The position numbers and the translations under genes are program-made. The notes beneath the pieces are model-generated. The model was not told the origin of the DNA. It was given only the letters and a program-made list of their open reading frames with translations, and did not search any database. From the NCBI GenBank assembly GCA_025055435.1, contig JANWWN010000008.1, forward strand, positions 1-64,000: a stretch of 64,000 nt of DNA, written 5' to 3'. Every line of letters begins with the position of its first letter. Within the stretch, counting starts at the first letter, position 1. Positions 26,969 through 35,909 of the stretch are shown piece by piece. Source of the stretch: Cyclobacteriaceae bacterium (GTDB lineage: Bacteria > Bacteroidota > Bacteroidia > Cytophagales > Cyclobacteriaceae).

Positions 26969-28168
26969 TCACGGACTGTTTACCTCATTAAATCCTTCAG
27001 CAGGATTTACATCGGTCCAGCTCATCGGATAGTTTTTATCCACGTACGGAAGGGCATCGGTAGTAAGAAACAATGGGCGGAAAGTGTCAATCATTACAGC
27101 CAGTTCGTGGGTTTCTTTGGCACCGATGCTTTTCTCGACTGTTCCCGGATGCGGACCATGCGGCAATCCGCCGGGATGTAAGGTAAATGAGCCACGCTCA
27201 ATACCTCTGCGACTCATAAAATTTCCCTCCGCATAGTACAACACTTCGTCACTGTCAATATTGCTATGGTTGTAAGGTGCCGGTATGGCCAGCGGATGGT
27301 AATCGAACAGCCGGGGCACAAATGAGCAAATAACAAAGTTGTGCGCCTGGAATGTCTGATGCACCGGGGGAGGCTGATGGATGCGCCCGGTGATAGGCTC
27401 GAAGTCGTGAATGGAGAAAGCATAGGGCCACAAAAATCCGTCCCACCCCACCACATCCAGCGGACTGTGGTCGTAAACATACTGATGCAGATAGCCCTGC
27501 TTTTTAATTTTGATGAGATACTCTCCTTTGGCCGTCTCGGTAATGAGTTCCTGCGGTGGCCGGATATCGCGCTCGCAGTATGGCGAGTGCTCCAGCAATT
27601 GTCCTAATTCGTTTCGGTATCGTTTTACCGTTTCAACCGGTGATGCGGACTCGATAATGAGCAGGCGAAGCGGACCGGTTTCGTTGAACTCAAGCCGATA
27701 GATTACCGTGCGCGGAATGACAACATAGTCGCCTTGCCGGATTTCAACCACACCAAACTGGGTTATCAGTCTTCCGCTGCCATCATGTACAAACAACACC
27801 TCATCGCCTTCGGCGTTTTTATAGTAGTAATCCATTTTTCGTTTGCGCGGTGAGCAAATGGCCAGGGCACAGTCGTTGTTTTTCATCAGCACCTTGCGCG
27901 CTTCCAGGTAGTCATCGCCCGTAGCCTCTACCTTTGAAGTATTCAGATGGGTATGCCGCAACGCGTAATCTTCAATAACCGTGGGGCCGAATTTTACCGG
28001 TTCACGCAACTGCTTGACACGGGTAGGCGGATGGATATGATAAAGATTAGAATAGATTCCGGAAAAACCTTCCGAGCTCACCAGTTCTTCTTTGTACAGG
28101 CTGCCATCGGGCTGGCGAAACTGAATGTGGCGTTTAGGTGGTATTTTTCCGAGTCGGTGGTAAAACAT
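26969..28168 (-). CDS. hmgA: homogentisate 1,2-dioxygenase family protein
   Basis: 399 residues, somewhat shorter than the 430-445 of classical HmgA. Cupin-type fold with NHSNIDSDEVLYYAEGNF and LHPGGLPHGPHPG supplying the His/Glu iron ligands, and WDGFLWPYAFSIHDFEPITG mid-protein. HmgA opens the homogentisate ring in tyrosine and phenylalanine breakdown. Neighbouring maleylacetoacetate or fumarylacetoacetate genes are not in the window, so the substrate is assigned by family only. Confidence 0.82.
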   Translation of the reverse strand: MFYHRLGKIPPKRHIQFRQPDGSLYKEELVSSEGFSGIYSNLYHIHPPTRVKQLREPVKFGPTVIEDYALRHTHLNTSKVEATGDDYLEARKVLMKNNDCALAICSPRKRKMDYYYKNAEGDEVLFVHDGSGRLITQFGVVEIRQGDYVVIPRTVIYRLEFNETGPLRLLIIESASPVETVKRYRNELGQLLEHSPYCERDIRPPQELITETAKGEYLIKIKKQGYLHQYVYDHSPLDVVGWDGFLWPYAFSIHDFEPITGRIHQPPPVHQTFQAHNFVICSFVPRLFDYHPLAIPAPYNHSNIDSDEVLYYAEGNFMSRRGIERGSFTLHPGGLPHGPHPGTVEKSIGAKETHELAVMIDTFRPLFLTTDALPYVDKNYPMSWTDVNPAEGFNEVNSP

Positions 28169-28222
28169 AATTCAGCGATTTATGGTCGAAATTAAACAAC
28201 GCTGGCGGATTTAGCCATTTCC

Positions 28223-29854
28223 TTACAGGCTTCCGGCTTTCAACAACTCCGGCATTTTGTCGAACAGTTTGAGCGATTGTTTAAGGATTTCATTTGTTTC
28301 ATTAAGTACCGGGTACATGCCGCGGTTGCCCCACAGCTTGCGCGCAATCTGCGCTTTAATGTGAATGCGGAACAACATCTTTTTGTCGCGCAGTTCTTTA
28401 TGGTCGGGTTTCACCTTATTGCGAACACCCAGGGCAACCAAATCATTCAGCATGGCATCGGTTACGGTAAAGTTTTTCAGAAACCAGTCCAGTCCTTTCT
28501 TTTCCAGTTCATCTTTGTGCATGGCGGCATAGTTGAATGTATATTCCTGGATGGTTGTTGAAGTGTAAAGCTCGTTCAGGTAGTGGCTGTTAAGGGTTGT
28601 ATCGAGCGGAATAAAGTAATCGGGCATAATACCCCCGCCCCCGTAAACCACCCTTCCGCCCACGGTGGTGTATTTCAACGAGTCGTTCAGGTGAATGCTG
28701 TCGGCATGAAAAAACTCTCCTTTTTTATAGCGTTCCAAAATATCGGTAGCATATTCATCTTCATCGTAATAAGGTTTTTGAATAGACCGGCCGCTGGGCG
28801 TATAGTAGCGCGATATGGTTAGGCGCAATTCCGATTTGTCGCTCAGGTCAAACGGATGTTGAACCAGCCCTTTGCCGAATGTTCTTCTGCCCGCAATCAA
28901 TGCACGGTCATTATCCTGTAAAGCACCGGCCAGTATTTCGGAGGCCGAAGCACTGCCTTCATTTACCAGCACAATAACCGGTCCCTGCTCGAAACTGCCG
29001 CGCGCCGTGGCATTGGCATCGGTATCAAGGCGAGCATCTTTACCCCGGGTGTACACGATTTTCCGGCCTTCCGGCAAAAATTCATCCGCTATTTTAATGG
29101 CCTCGGCCATATACCCTCCCGGATTACCCTGCAAATCCAAAACCAGACGCGTTATACCCTGCTTTTTCAATTCTCCCAGATGCTGAATGAATTCATCATA
29201 GGTGGTTGCCGAAAAACGACTGATTTTTATATAACCTGTTTGTGCATCCAGCAGGTAAGAAACATCAACGGATTGCTGCGGTATTTTATCGCGGGTAATG
29301 GTAAATTCCAGCAGGTCGTTGGTAGCGGGTCGTTTGATGGTAACTTTCACTGTTGTGCCACGCGGACCTTTTAGCAAACGCATTACTTCTGCATTGGTAA
29401 TTCCTATTCCGGCCACATTTTTATCATCAACAGCTACGATTTTATCTCCCGATTGAATACCAATAGCCTCCGATGGCCCTCCGCTTAACGGCGCTACCAC
29501 AACAATCGTATCCTGAAAAATATTGAACTCAATCCCGATACCATCAAAATTTCCGCGCAAATCTTCATTGGCCACTAAACGTTCAGAAGCCGGTATATAG
29601 GCAGAGTGCGGATCGAGTTTGGTGAGTAAATGACGAATGGCTTCATCCGTCAGGTTCGTGGTGGAAATATCGTCCACGTATTTTTCGCTGATATACGTCA
29701 GTACTTCCCGAAGTTTCTGCACATCGCGGTCAACCTCCTGGTTTAACGCGGGTTTACCCAGTTGCACACCCAGCAAAAGGCCGGTAGCCAGACCAATAGC
29801 CATAATTAGCGGAAGCTTCACTTGATTGGGCGTGTTAACAGGCTTGTTTTCCAT
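28223..29854 (-). CDS. ctpA: S41 family C-terminal processing protease
   Basis: 543 residues. An N-terminal membrane anchor (LPLIMAIGLATGLLLG) is followed by a PDZ domain around 85-165 (GIGIEFN, IQSGDKIVAVDDKNVAG) and the S41 catalytic domain with NEGSASASEILAGALQD (serine) and RRTFGKGLVQ (lysine). A helical C-terminus follows. The periplasmic protease trims C-termini of envelope proteins. It diverges from the RIC/hemerythrin gene. Confidence 0.93.
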   Translation of the reverse strand: MENKPVNTPNQVKLPLIMAIGLATGLLLGVQLGKPALNQEVDRDVQKLREVLTYISEKYVDDISTTNLTDEAIRHLLTKLDPHSAYIPASERLVANEDLRGNFDGIGIEFNIFQDTIVVVAPLSGGPSEAIGIQSGDKIVAVDDKNVAGIGITNAEVMRLLKGPRGTTVKVTIKRPATNDLLEFTITRDKIPQQSVDVSYLLDAQTGYIKISRFSATTYDEFIQHLGELKKQGITRLVLDLQGNPGGYMAEAIKIADEFLPEGRKIVYTRGKDARLDTDANATARGSFEQGPVIVLVNEGSASASEILAGALQDNDRALIAGRRTFGKGLVQHPFDLSDKSELRLTISRYYTPSGRSIQKPYYDEDEYATDILERYKKGEFFHADSIHLNDSLKYTTVGGRVVYGGGGIMPDYFIPLDTTLNSHYLNELYTSTTIQEYTFNYAAMHKDELEKKGLDWFLKNFTVTDAMLNDLVALGVRNKVKPDHKELRDKKMLFRIHIKAQIARKLWGNRGMYPVLNETNEILKQSLKLFDKMPELLKAGSL

Positions 29855-29887
29855 CCTTCACAGTTTGTTTAACGAAAAACGACAGGG

Positions 29888-29895
29888 CAAACATA
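29888..29895 (-). promoter_or_regulatory. -7 box TATGTTTG for ctpA
   Basis: TATGTTTG on the minus strand fits TAnnTTTG and lies 33 bases before the ctpA ATG (29854). No clear -33 element. Confidence 0.35.
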
Positions 29896-29947
29896 AATGT
29901 TTGCCATGTCGGCTGGCCGCAAAAATGATAAAAACCAAAGTAAACCC

Positions 29948-29955
29948 TATATTTG
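29948..29955 (+). promoter_or_regulatory. -7 box TATATTTG deciding the RIC/hemerythrin start
   Basis: TATATTTG fits TAnnTTTG and ends 7 bases before the ATG at 29963. An upstream in-frame ATG (29897) would put this box inside the coding region. Confidence 0.45.
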
Positions 29956-29962
29956 GGTTGAA

Positions 29963-30718
29963 ATGGACACAGCCGGACTGAAATCGAAGCGCATTGCTCA
30001 GTTGGTGGAAGAGAACCACATCCACGCCTATGTGCTTTACTATTACGGAATCCATTTTAGCCACTACTCCGAGCACACCCTGGAGCAGGTATGCTACGAG
30101 CGCGGCCTGCGGGTGGAGCAGGTAATAAAAGACCTTGAGAGTCAGGCCCATCAGCCGCAGGAGCAACCGCCACTAAACACTTATCCGGTCGATTTGATTT
30201 TGGAGTACTTGCGGCACGCTCATTATCACTTTATAAAGGAAAAGTTACCCTATATATCACGCCTGGTAGCTGATTTTCAGGCCGGTCACGATGGCTATAA
30301 AATGCTGGAACGCGACCTGAAAGTGGTGTTTCCTCTGTTTGTAGAAGATTTTATCCATCATATTTACGAAGAAGAGGATACGCTTTTTACATACATTCAG
30401 GTGTTGGATAAAGCCGTGAAGGGACAATATCACCCGGCGCGGTTGTTTTACATGCTGGAAAACAACTCGGTGCAACGCTTTGCCCTTGAGCATGAGGCGC
30501 ATGATGACGAAATGGAAGGGATACGTCACATAACCAACAACTACCATCTTACAACCGAAACACCCCTGCCGGTGAAGGTTATTTTCCGTGAATTGCAGGA
30601 TTTTGAAAAAAATCTGATCGTTCACGCGCGTGTTGAAAATGAAATCCTTTTTCCGAAAGCGCTTGCACTTGAGGCGAAAGTAAAACAACTCTTCTTCGAA
30701 CGCAGCCGCAACAACTGA
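29963..30718 (+). CDS. RIC-like hemerythrin protein lacking the CC motif
   Basis: 251 residues from the ATG at 29963 (a longer frame starts at 29897). The N-terminal part follows the DUF542/ScdA pattern (KRIAQLVEENHIHAYVLYYYGI, then HTLEQVCYERGL), but where the family has DFCCGG this protein has HFSHYS. The C-terminal hemerythrin domain looks complete: LRHAHYHFIKEKLP, HHIYEEEDTLF, EHEAHDDEMEGI and VHARVENEILFP supply the His/Glu diiron ligands. RIC proteins help repair Fe-S clusters after nitrosative stress; loss of the cysteines argues for a changed role. Stop and ruvX start overlap by one base (TGATG). Confidence 0.8.
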   Translation: MDTAGLKSKRIAQLVEENHIHAYVLYYYGIHFSHYSEHTLEQVCYERGLRVEQVIKDLESQAHQPQEQPPLNTYPVDLILEYLRHAHYHFIKEKLPYISRLVADFQAGHDGYKMLERDLKVVFPLFVEDFIHHIYEEEDTLFTYIQVLDKAVKGQYHPARLFYMLENNSVQRFALEHEAHDDEMEGIRHITNNYHLTTETPLPVKVIFRELQDFEKNLIVHARVENEILFPKALALEAKVKQLFFERSRNN

Positions 30719-31140
30719 TGGGCCGCCTCCTTGCCCTGGATTACGGTTTAAAACGCACGGGCATTGCCGTAACCGACCCGCAACAAATCATTGCCACAGC
30801 TTTGGAAACCGTTCCCACAGCTTCCCTACCTGAATTTCTGAAGAGTTATGTGTTCCGCGAACAGGTTGAAGCTTTCATCATTGGCATGCCCCGCAGCATG
30901 AACAATACCGATTCTTCGCTCACCCCGCATGTGCGTAAATTCAAGGCTGAACTTGAAAAGCAGTTCCCGGATATTCCGGTTTATGAGGAAGATGAACGTT
31001 TAACCAGCATCATGGCACAGCAGGCCATACTGGAAGGCGGCATGAAAAAAAAACAACGCCGGCAAAAAGGCCAAGCCGATAAAATCAGTGCCGTATTGAT
31101 TTTACAATCGTTTATGGAACGCAGGCGAACGGCCCGTTGA
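30718..31140 (+). CDS. ruvX: pre-16S rRNA nuclease / Holliday junction resolvase-like, YqgF
   Basis: 140 residues. RNase H-like fold beginning GRLLALDYGLKRTGIAVTDP (catalytic Asp8), with GMPRSMNN, EDERLTSIMAQ and DKISAVLILQSFM. YqgF matures the 16S rRNA 5' end in E. coli and was earlier proposed as a resolvase. Translation is likely coupled to the hemerythrin gene through TGATG. Confidence 0.92.
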   Translation: MGRLLALDYGLKRTGIAVTDPQQIIATALETVPTASLPEFLKSYVFREQVEAFIIGMPRSMNNTDSSLTPHVRKFKAELEKQFPDIPVYEEDERLTSIMAQQAILEGGMKKKQRRQKGQADKISAVLILQSFMERRRTAR

Positions 31141-31154
31141 CACATCAATTTCAT

Positions 31155-31162
31155 TACCTTTG
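31155..31162 (+). promoter_or_regulatory. -7 box TACCTTTG for def
   Basis: TACCTTTG fits TAnnTTTG exactly and ends 7 bases before the ATG at 31170, supporting that ATG over the upstream one at 31137. Confidence 0.45.
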
Positions 31163-31169
31163 CTCCCCG

Positions 31170-31739
31170 ATGATTCACCCGATAGTTGTATACGGTGACC
31201 CGATACTGCGCCAGCGTGCCAAAGACATTGAGCCCGGCACAGATGTAAGCCAGCTGGTAACGGATTTATTTGAAACCATGCACGCTGCACAAGGCATTGG
31301 ACTGGCCGCACCGCAGATTGGCAAAAGTGTCCGGATATTTGTAGCCGATGGCACCGCCCTGCATCAGGACGATGAGGAAAACGAGCCGGGTATGGATACA
31401 TTTAAAAAAGTCTTCATCAACCCCGTCATACTGGATGAGGACGGTGAACCCTGGGTTTTTGAAGAAGGCTGCCTGAGCATACCCAACATTCGTGAAAATA
31501 TTTCGCGCAAAGCCCGGGTGCGCATCCGGTACTACGATGAAAACTGGAACCTGCACGAAGAAGAATTTGACGGGATGAAGGCACGCATCATTCAGCATGA
31601 ATACGATCACCTGGAAGGAAAACTTTTTATCGATTACCTGTCTCCGCTGAAAAAACGCATACTCAAAGGAAAGTTAAGCGACATCAGTCGCGGACAGGTT
31701 CATACCGAGTACCGCATCCTCGCTCCGCTTCGCAAATAA
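31170..31739 (+). CDS. def: peptide deformylase
   Basis: 189 residues from the ATG at 31170. All three motifs are present: GIGLAAPQIG, EGCLS and HEYDHLEG, which carry the metal ligands Cys and two His and the catalytic Glu. Removes the formyl group from new polypeptides. An in-frame ATG at 31137 overlaps ruvX and is less likely because a promoter box lies between the two. Confidence 0.95.
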   Translation: MIHPIVVYGDPILRQRAKDIEPGTDVSQLVTDLFETMHAAQGIGLAAPQIGKSVRIFVADGTALHQDDEENEPGMDTFKKVFINPVILDEDGEPWVFEEGCLSIPNIRENISRKARVRIRYYDENWNLHEEEFDGMKARIIQHEYDHLEGKLFIDYLSPLKKRILKGKLSDISRGQVHTEYRILAPLRK

Positions 31740-31799
31740 AAATCAAGTTGTTAGGTAGCTTCGCGCCCCTTTTAAAGGCAGCTTTTCAGATGGCTTCCT

Positions 31800-31807
31800 T
31801 AACTTTG
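31800..31807 (+). promoter_or_regulatory. -7 box TAACTTTG for the ybdL-yafV pair
   Basis: TAACTTTG fits TAnnTTTG, about 35 bases before the ATG at 31843. The -33 region is poor. Confidence 0.35.
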
Positions 31808-31842
31808 AATTTTATAACATAAACCATTTAACCTTCTACTCC

Positions 31843-32976
31843 ATGTCCCGCCTTCCCGATGTAGGCACGTCCATCTTCACCATCATGTCGCGCATGGCCA
31901 ACGAATGCGGAGCCATTAATCTATCGCAGGGCTTTCCGGATTTTCAAGTTGACAGAAAGCTGATTGATTTGGTTTATCACTACATGAAGGAAGGCTACAA
32001 CCAGTATGCGCCCATGCCCGGTGTGCCGGCATTGCGACAAAGCATTGCAGACACACTAACAGCTACGTACCAGCGACCCTTTAATCCCGAGACCGAAATA
32101 ACCGTTACTGCCGGCGGAACACAGGCTTTGTTTTCGGCTATCGCAGCTTTTGTTCAACCGGGCGATGAAGTAATTGTACTCGACCCCGCCTACGATTCCT
32201 ACAGCCCGGCTATCCGTTTAAATGGCGGTATTCCGGTGCATGTTAATTTGCATTATCCCGATTTTTCAATTGACTGGAATGAAGTAAAAAGCAACATCCA
32301 TGCACGCACACGGATGATTATGATTAACACCCCGCATAATCCCAGCGGTGCTGTACTTACGCCAAACGATTTGAATGAACTCGGACGTATAGCAGAAGAA
32401 CATAACCTCATAGTACTGAGCGATGAGGTGTACGAACGCATCATATTCGATGGCATCCGTCATGAAAGCGTATTGCATTACCCCGGTTTAGCAAACAGAA
32501 GTGTAGCTGTTTTTTCATTTGGAAAAACGTTTCATGCCACCGGCTGGAAAGTAGGCTACACCGTGGCACCCGAAGCATTGACCCGCGAAATCCGCAAAAC
32601 CCATCAGTTCATAACCTTTGCCGTAAATACACCGGTTCAAATGGCCCTTGCCGAATACATGAAAAACCCGCAACACTATCTTCACCTGGGTAAATTTTAC
32701 CAACAGAAGCGCGACTACTTCCTCAACGGCCTGCAAGGCTCTTCATGGCAACCTGTACCCTGCCATGGTTCCTATTTTCAAACCCTTTCCTATGCTTCCT
32801 TCTCCGGTTTACCCGATATACAGATGGCCGAGGAGTTAACCCGCAAGCATAAAGTAGCGTCCATACCGGTATCCGTTTTTTACCGCGATAAGACCGACAA
32901 TAAATTGTTGCGGTTCTGCTTTGCAAAAAATGAAGATACACTTGATAAAGCACTTGAAATTCTAAGGAAATTCTGA
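31843..32976 (+). CDS. ybdL: PLP-dependent aminotransferase, methionine/glutamine type
   Basis: 377 residues, fold-type I class I/II. NLSQGFPDF near residue 26, GGTQALFSAI, NTPHNPSG, SDEVYERI and FGKTFHATGWKVGY, whose Lys holds PLP. Best match is the methionine aminotransferase YbdL / glutamine transaminase K group. It precedes yafV with a one-base TGATG overlap, so the pair probably works together: transamination with glutamine gives 2-oxoglutaramate for the amidase. Confidence 0.85.
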   Translation: MSRLPDVGTSIFTIMSRMANECGAINLSQGFPDFQVDRKLIDLVYHYMKEGYNQYAPMPGVPALRQSIADTLTATYQRPFNPETEITVTAGGTQALFSAIAAFVQPGDEVIVLDPAYDSYSPAIRLNGGIPVHVNLHYPDFSIDWNEVKSNIHARTRMIMINTPHNPSGAVLTPNDLNELGRIAEEHNLIVLSDEVYERIIFDGIRHESVLHYPGLANRSVAVFSFGKTFHATGWKVGYTVAPEALTREIRKTHQFITFAVNTPVQMALAEYMKNPQHYLHLGKFYQQKRDYFLNGLQGSSWQPVPCHGSYFQTLSYASFSGLPDIQMAEELTRKHKVASIPVSVFYRDKTDNKLLRFCFAKNEDTLDKALEILRKF

Positions 32977-33773
32977 TGGAAAATCTCCGCATCACGCTCA
33001 TTCAAACCGAACTGTACTGGGAAGACCGCACAGCCAACCTGTCTTCGCTGGAAGAGAAAATCTGGCGCATCGGCCAGGAAACCGATGTTATCGTGCTGCC
33101 CGAAATGTTTACCACCGGTTTCACCATGAATGCAAAAAAACTGGCTGAACCGTTGAATCTCCACACGTTCAAATGGATGAAGCAGATGGCCGCGCAAACC
33201 GGAGCGCTGATGCTGGGCAGTTACATAGCTGGTGAGGATGGAAAATTTTATAACCGCCTGTTATGGATGCAGCCGGATGGAAAATTTTTTACCTACGACA
33301 AACGCCACCTGTTCCGCATGGCTGATGAACACCGAACTTATTCGGCAGGACAAAAGCGCCTGACGGCTGAATGGAAGGGTTGGCGGATTTGCCCGTTGAT
33401 TTGTTATGACCTGCGCTTTCCGGTATGGAGCCGAAATGTATATCGTTCAGACCTGAACCGAATGGACTACGATGTACTGATTTACGTAGCGAACTGGCCT
33501 GCCGCGCGCGTGCAGGCATGGGACGCGCTGCTTAAAGCACGTGCCGTAGAAAATCTGTGTTATGCTGCAGGTGTAAATCGCGTAGGACAAGATGGTAACG
33601 GTATTGAATACAACGGCCACTCGGCAATATATGGCCCCCGGGCTGAAACCCTGGCATGGGAAACCAATCGTGAAGTATCCGTTACTGTAGAACTAAATGC
33701 GGAAGATTTATTAACCTACCGTGAAAAATTTCCCGCCTGGCGGGATGCTGATAATTTCCAACTGAACTTTTAA
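32976..33773 (+). CDS. yafV: omega-amidase, nitrilase superfamily
   Basis: 265 residues. The catalytic triad is seen as Glu in VLPEMFTTGF, Lys in YDKRHLF and Cys in PLICYDLRFPVW. The YafV/Nit2 group hydrolyses 2-oxoglutaramate or 2-oxosuccinamate. Coupled with the aminotransferase before it, it would drive glutamine-dependent transamination, for example in methionine salvage. Convergent with nfuA; the 141 bases between hold no gene I can see. Confidence 0.88.
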   Translation: MENLRITLIQTELYWEDRTANLSSLEEKIWRIGQETDVIVLPEMFTTGFTMNAKKLAEPLNLHTFKWMKQMAAQTGALMLGSYIAGEDGKFYNRLLWMQPDGKFFTYDKRHLFRMADEHRTYSAGQKRLTAEWKGWRICPLICYDLRFPVWSRNVYRSDLNRMDYDVLIYVANWPAARVQAWDALLKARAVENLCYAAGVNRVGQDGNGIEYNGHSAIYGPRAETLAWETNREVSVTVELNAEDLLTYREKFPAWRDADNFQLNF

Positions 33774-33914
33774 CCTTCCCATCAGGCTGGATACCGAATG
33801 AACGGACGCCTGAAATGAATCTTACTCGCCAGAAGAATTCAAGAATTCAGGAAAGACGCGGATTTCTTCCAGCCGAAAAGCTTAAGATTTCAACATTTAA
33901 ATCTTTAACCTCAA

Positions 33915-34487
33915 CTAAATAGCCTCCACAGCTTTTACTTCACCAGGCATTAAACGGGTGAATAAATTTTCAATACCGGCTTTCAGGGTAATCATGGATG
34001 AAGGACAACCGCTGCACGAACCCTGCAGGCGCACTTTGAGAACACCTTCGTTAAAGGAGTGATACGTAATGGCGCCCCCGTCCTGCTCAACAGCCGGACG
34101 AATGTACTCGTCCAGAATGCTCTTAATTTTCCTTACCGATTCGTTTTCCGTTTCTTCACCCTGTGCCGGCTCTTCTACCGGCTCGAGTATCAGCCTTCCG
34201 CTTTCCAGAAACTTCTTTATATGCTGACGCAGCGTATCCTGAATTTCTATCCACTCCACATCCTCGCGTTTGGTAACCGTAATGAAGTTGCTCATGTAAA
34301 AAACACGCTCTACAAAAGGATACTGAAACAACTCTTTGGCAAGTGGCGCACGTTCGGCACTTTGCGGATCGGGAAAATCAAAGCTCAGGCCTTCGGGTAC
34401 GAGCATTTCATTTACCACAAACTTCAAAGAGTTGGGATTGGGATTCGACTCCAGGTAAATATGTACAGGGTGAAGTGGCTTATTCAT
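33915..34487 (-). CDS. nfuA: NifU-type Fe-S scaffold protein
   Basis: 190 residues from the ATG at 34487 (an in-frame ATG at 34526 gives 13 extra residues). The N-terminal Nfu_N domain runs YLESNPNPNSLKFVVNEML to about residue 90. The C-terminal NifU domain has LQGSCSGCPSSMITLKAG with the CxxC that holds a [4Fe-4S] cluster. Acts as a carrier delivering clusters to apo-proteins. Confidence 0.9.
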   Translation of the reverse strand: MNKPLHPVHIYLESNPNPNSLKFVVNEMLVPEGLSFDFPDPQSAERAPLAKELFQYPFVERVFYMSNFITVTKREDVEWIEIQDTLRQHIKKFLESGRLILEPVEEPAQGEETENESVRKIKSILDEYIRPAVEQDGGAITYHSFNEGVLKVRLQGSCSGCPSSMITLKAGIENLFTRLMPGEVKAVEAI

Positions 34488-34528
34488 AACGTCATAACGT
34501 ATATGCTGTAAAACAATGACAAACAAAA

Positions 34529-35827
34529 TTAGTTCGCTCCATCCGGTTTCTGAAATCCGTTTTCCGTAGTGGCTACAATACTGGCCACCACCGTATCGCC
34601 TGTCACGTTAACAATGGTGCGACACATATCCAGTGGCCGGTCGATGGCTATAATCAGGGCAAGTCCTTCGGGCGACACACCAATAGCACCCAGCACAATC
34701 ACCAGAGTAATCAGCCCGGCGCTGGGCACAGCCGCTGCACCTATAGACGACAACGTAGCGGTTAGAATGATGACCAACTGATCAGCCAAGGTTAAATCAT
34801 GCCCGAACGCCTGCGCAATAAACACAGCCGAAACAGCCTGATGGATGCTGGTGCCATCCATGTTAATGGTGGCGCCAAGCGGCAAAACGAAGCTGTTGAT
34901 TTCATCTTTTATTTTCAGATTTTTCTCAGCACACTCCATGGTAACCGGCAACGTGGCTGCACTGGAACTGGTAGTAAAAGCCATGATTTGTGCCGGCAAT
35001 ATGGCTTTTAAAAACTCTTTGTACTTTAAATGAGTAAACATGCGGATGGCCAGCGGATAAATCAGCAACACCATCAATGCCAGACTAAGCAGCACCGTGA
35101 AGGCATAAACTCCCAATGCACTGAATAATTCCAGCGCCTGTTTCGGATTATCACCGGCTACATCGGTCATCAAAGCCGCCAGCAGCGCCATGACGCCAAT
35201 GGGCGCATAGCGCATCACCATATCCACCAGTTTCAGTATTACTTCGTTTATTCCGTCAAAAAAATTTTTTACCGGCAGTCCCTTTTCTTCCGGTGTCATC
35301 AGCAGCGCAATGCCGAAGAGTACGGCAAAAAAGATAACCTGGAGCATGTTTCGGTTTGCCGATGCAGCACCAAAAATGTTATCCGGTACAATGTCCACCA
35401 CAACCTGAAGCGGGCCTGACTCTTTAAGTTTCTGTGCATCGGTAACACGCAGGCTGGCATCGCTGGCATAGCGTTGCGATAGTTCAAGTTGTTTTTCCCT
35501 CGAAAGAAAATTTCCCGGTTTGATGGTATTCACCGCAACAAGCCCAACCGTTATGGCCAGCACCGTTGTTATGAGATAAAGACTGAGTGTTTTACCGCCT
35601 ATACGCGACAGCTTGGAAATGTCGCGCAGGTTCGACACCCCGCTTACCAGAGAAGCCAGGATGAGCGGGATGGCAATCAGTTTTAACAGGTTGATGAAAA
35701 TCGTACCCAACGGTTTTATCCAATCGGTGATAAAACCGCCCAGTTGAAATGCGATGCCCAGGCTGCCAACGACCAGGCCAACACCCATGCCGATAAGGAT
35801 GCGGGTATGCAAAGGAACTCTCTTCAT
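34529..35827 (-). CDS. dicarboxylate/amino acid:cation symporter (copy 1)
   Basis: 432 residues with eight or so membrane segments and two re-entrant loops. The DAACS signatures are clear: TSSSAATLPVTMECAEKN (first hairpin), PLGATINMDGTSIHQ, and CRTIVNVTGD (substrate site). Takes up glutamate, aspartate or C4-dicarboxylates with Na+ or H+. It lies 82 bases from a close relative at 35910-37172, pointing to tandem duplication. Confidence 0.9.
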   Translation of the reverse strand: MKRVPLHTRILIGMGVGLVVGSLGIAFQLGGFITDWIKPLGTIFINLLKLIAIPLILASLVSGVSNLRDISKLSRIGGKTLSLYLITTVLAITVGLVAVNTIKPGNFLSREKQLELSQRYASDASLRVTDAQKLKESGPLQVVVDIVPDNIFGAASANRNMLQVIFFAVLFGIALLMTPEEKGLPVKNFFDGINEVILKLVDMVMRYAPIGVMALLAALMTDVAGDNPKQALELFSALGVYAFTVLLSLALMVLLIYPLAIRMFTHLKYKEFLKAILPAQIMAFTTSSSAATLPVTMECAEKNLKIKDEINSFVLPLGATINMDGTSIHQAVSAVFIAQAFGHDLTLADQLVIILTATLSSIGAAAVPSAGLITLVIVLGAIGVSPEGLALIIAIDRPLDMCRTIVNVTGDTVVASIVATTENGFQKPDGAN

Positions 35828-35909
35828 AGAAGAACAAATCCGCGCAATTTAGCGGAATGTTCTGCCATTTAAAGCGTCCCAGGTCAAGAAATACACCAGC
35901 GGGATACCG

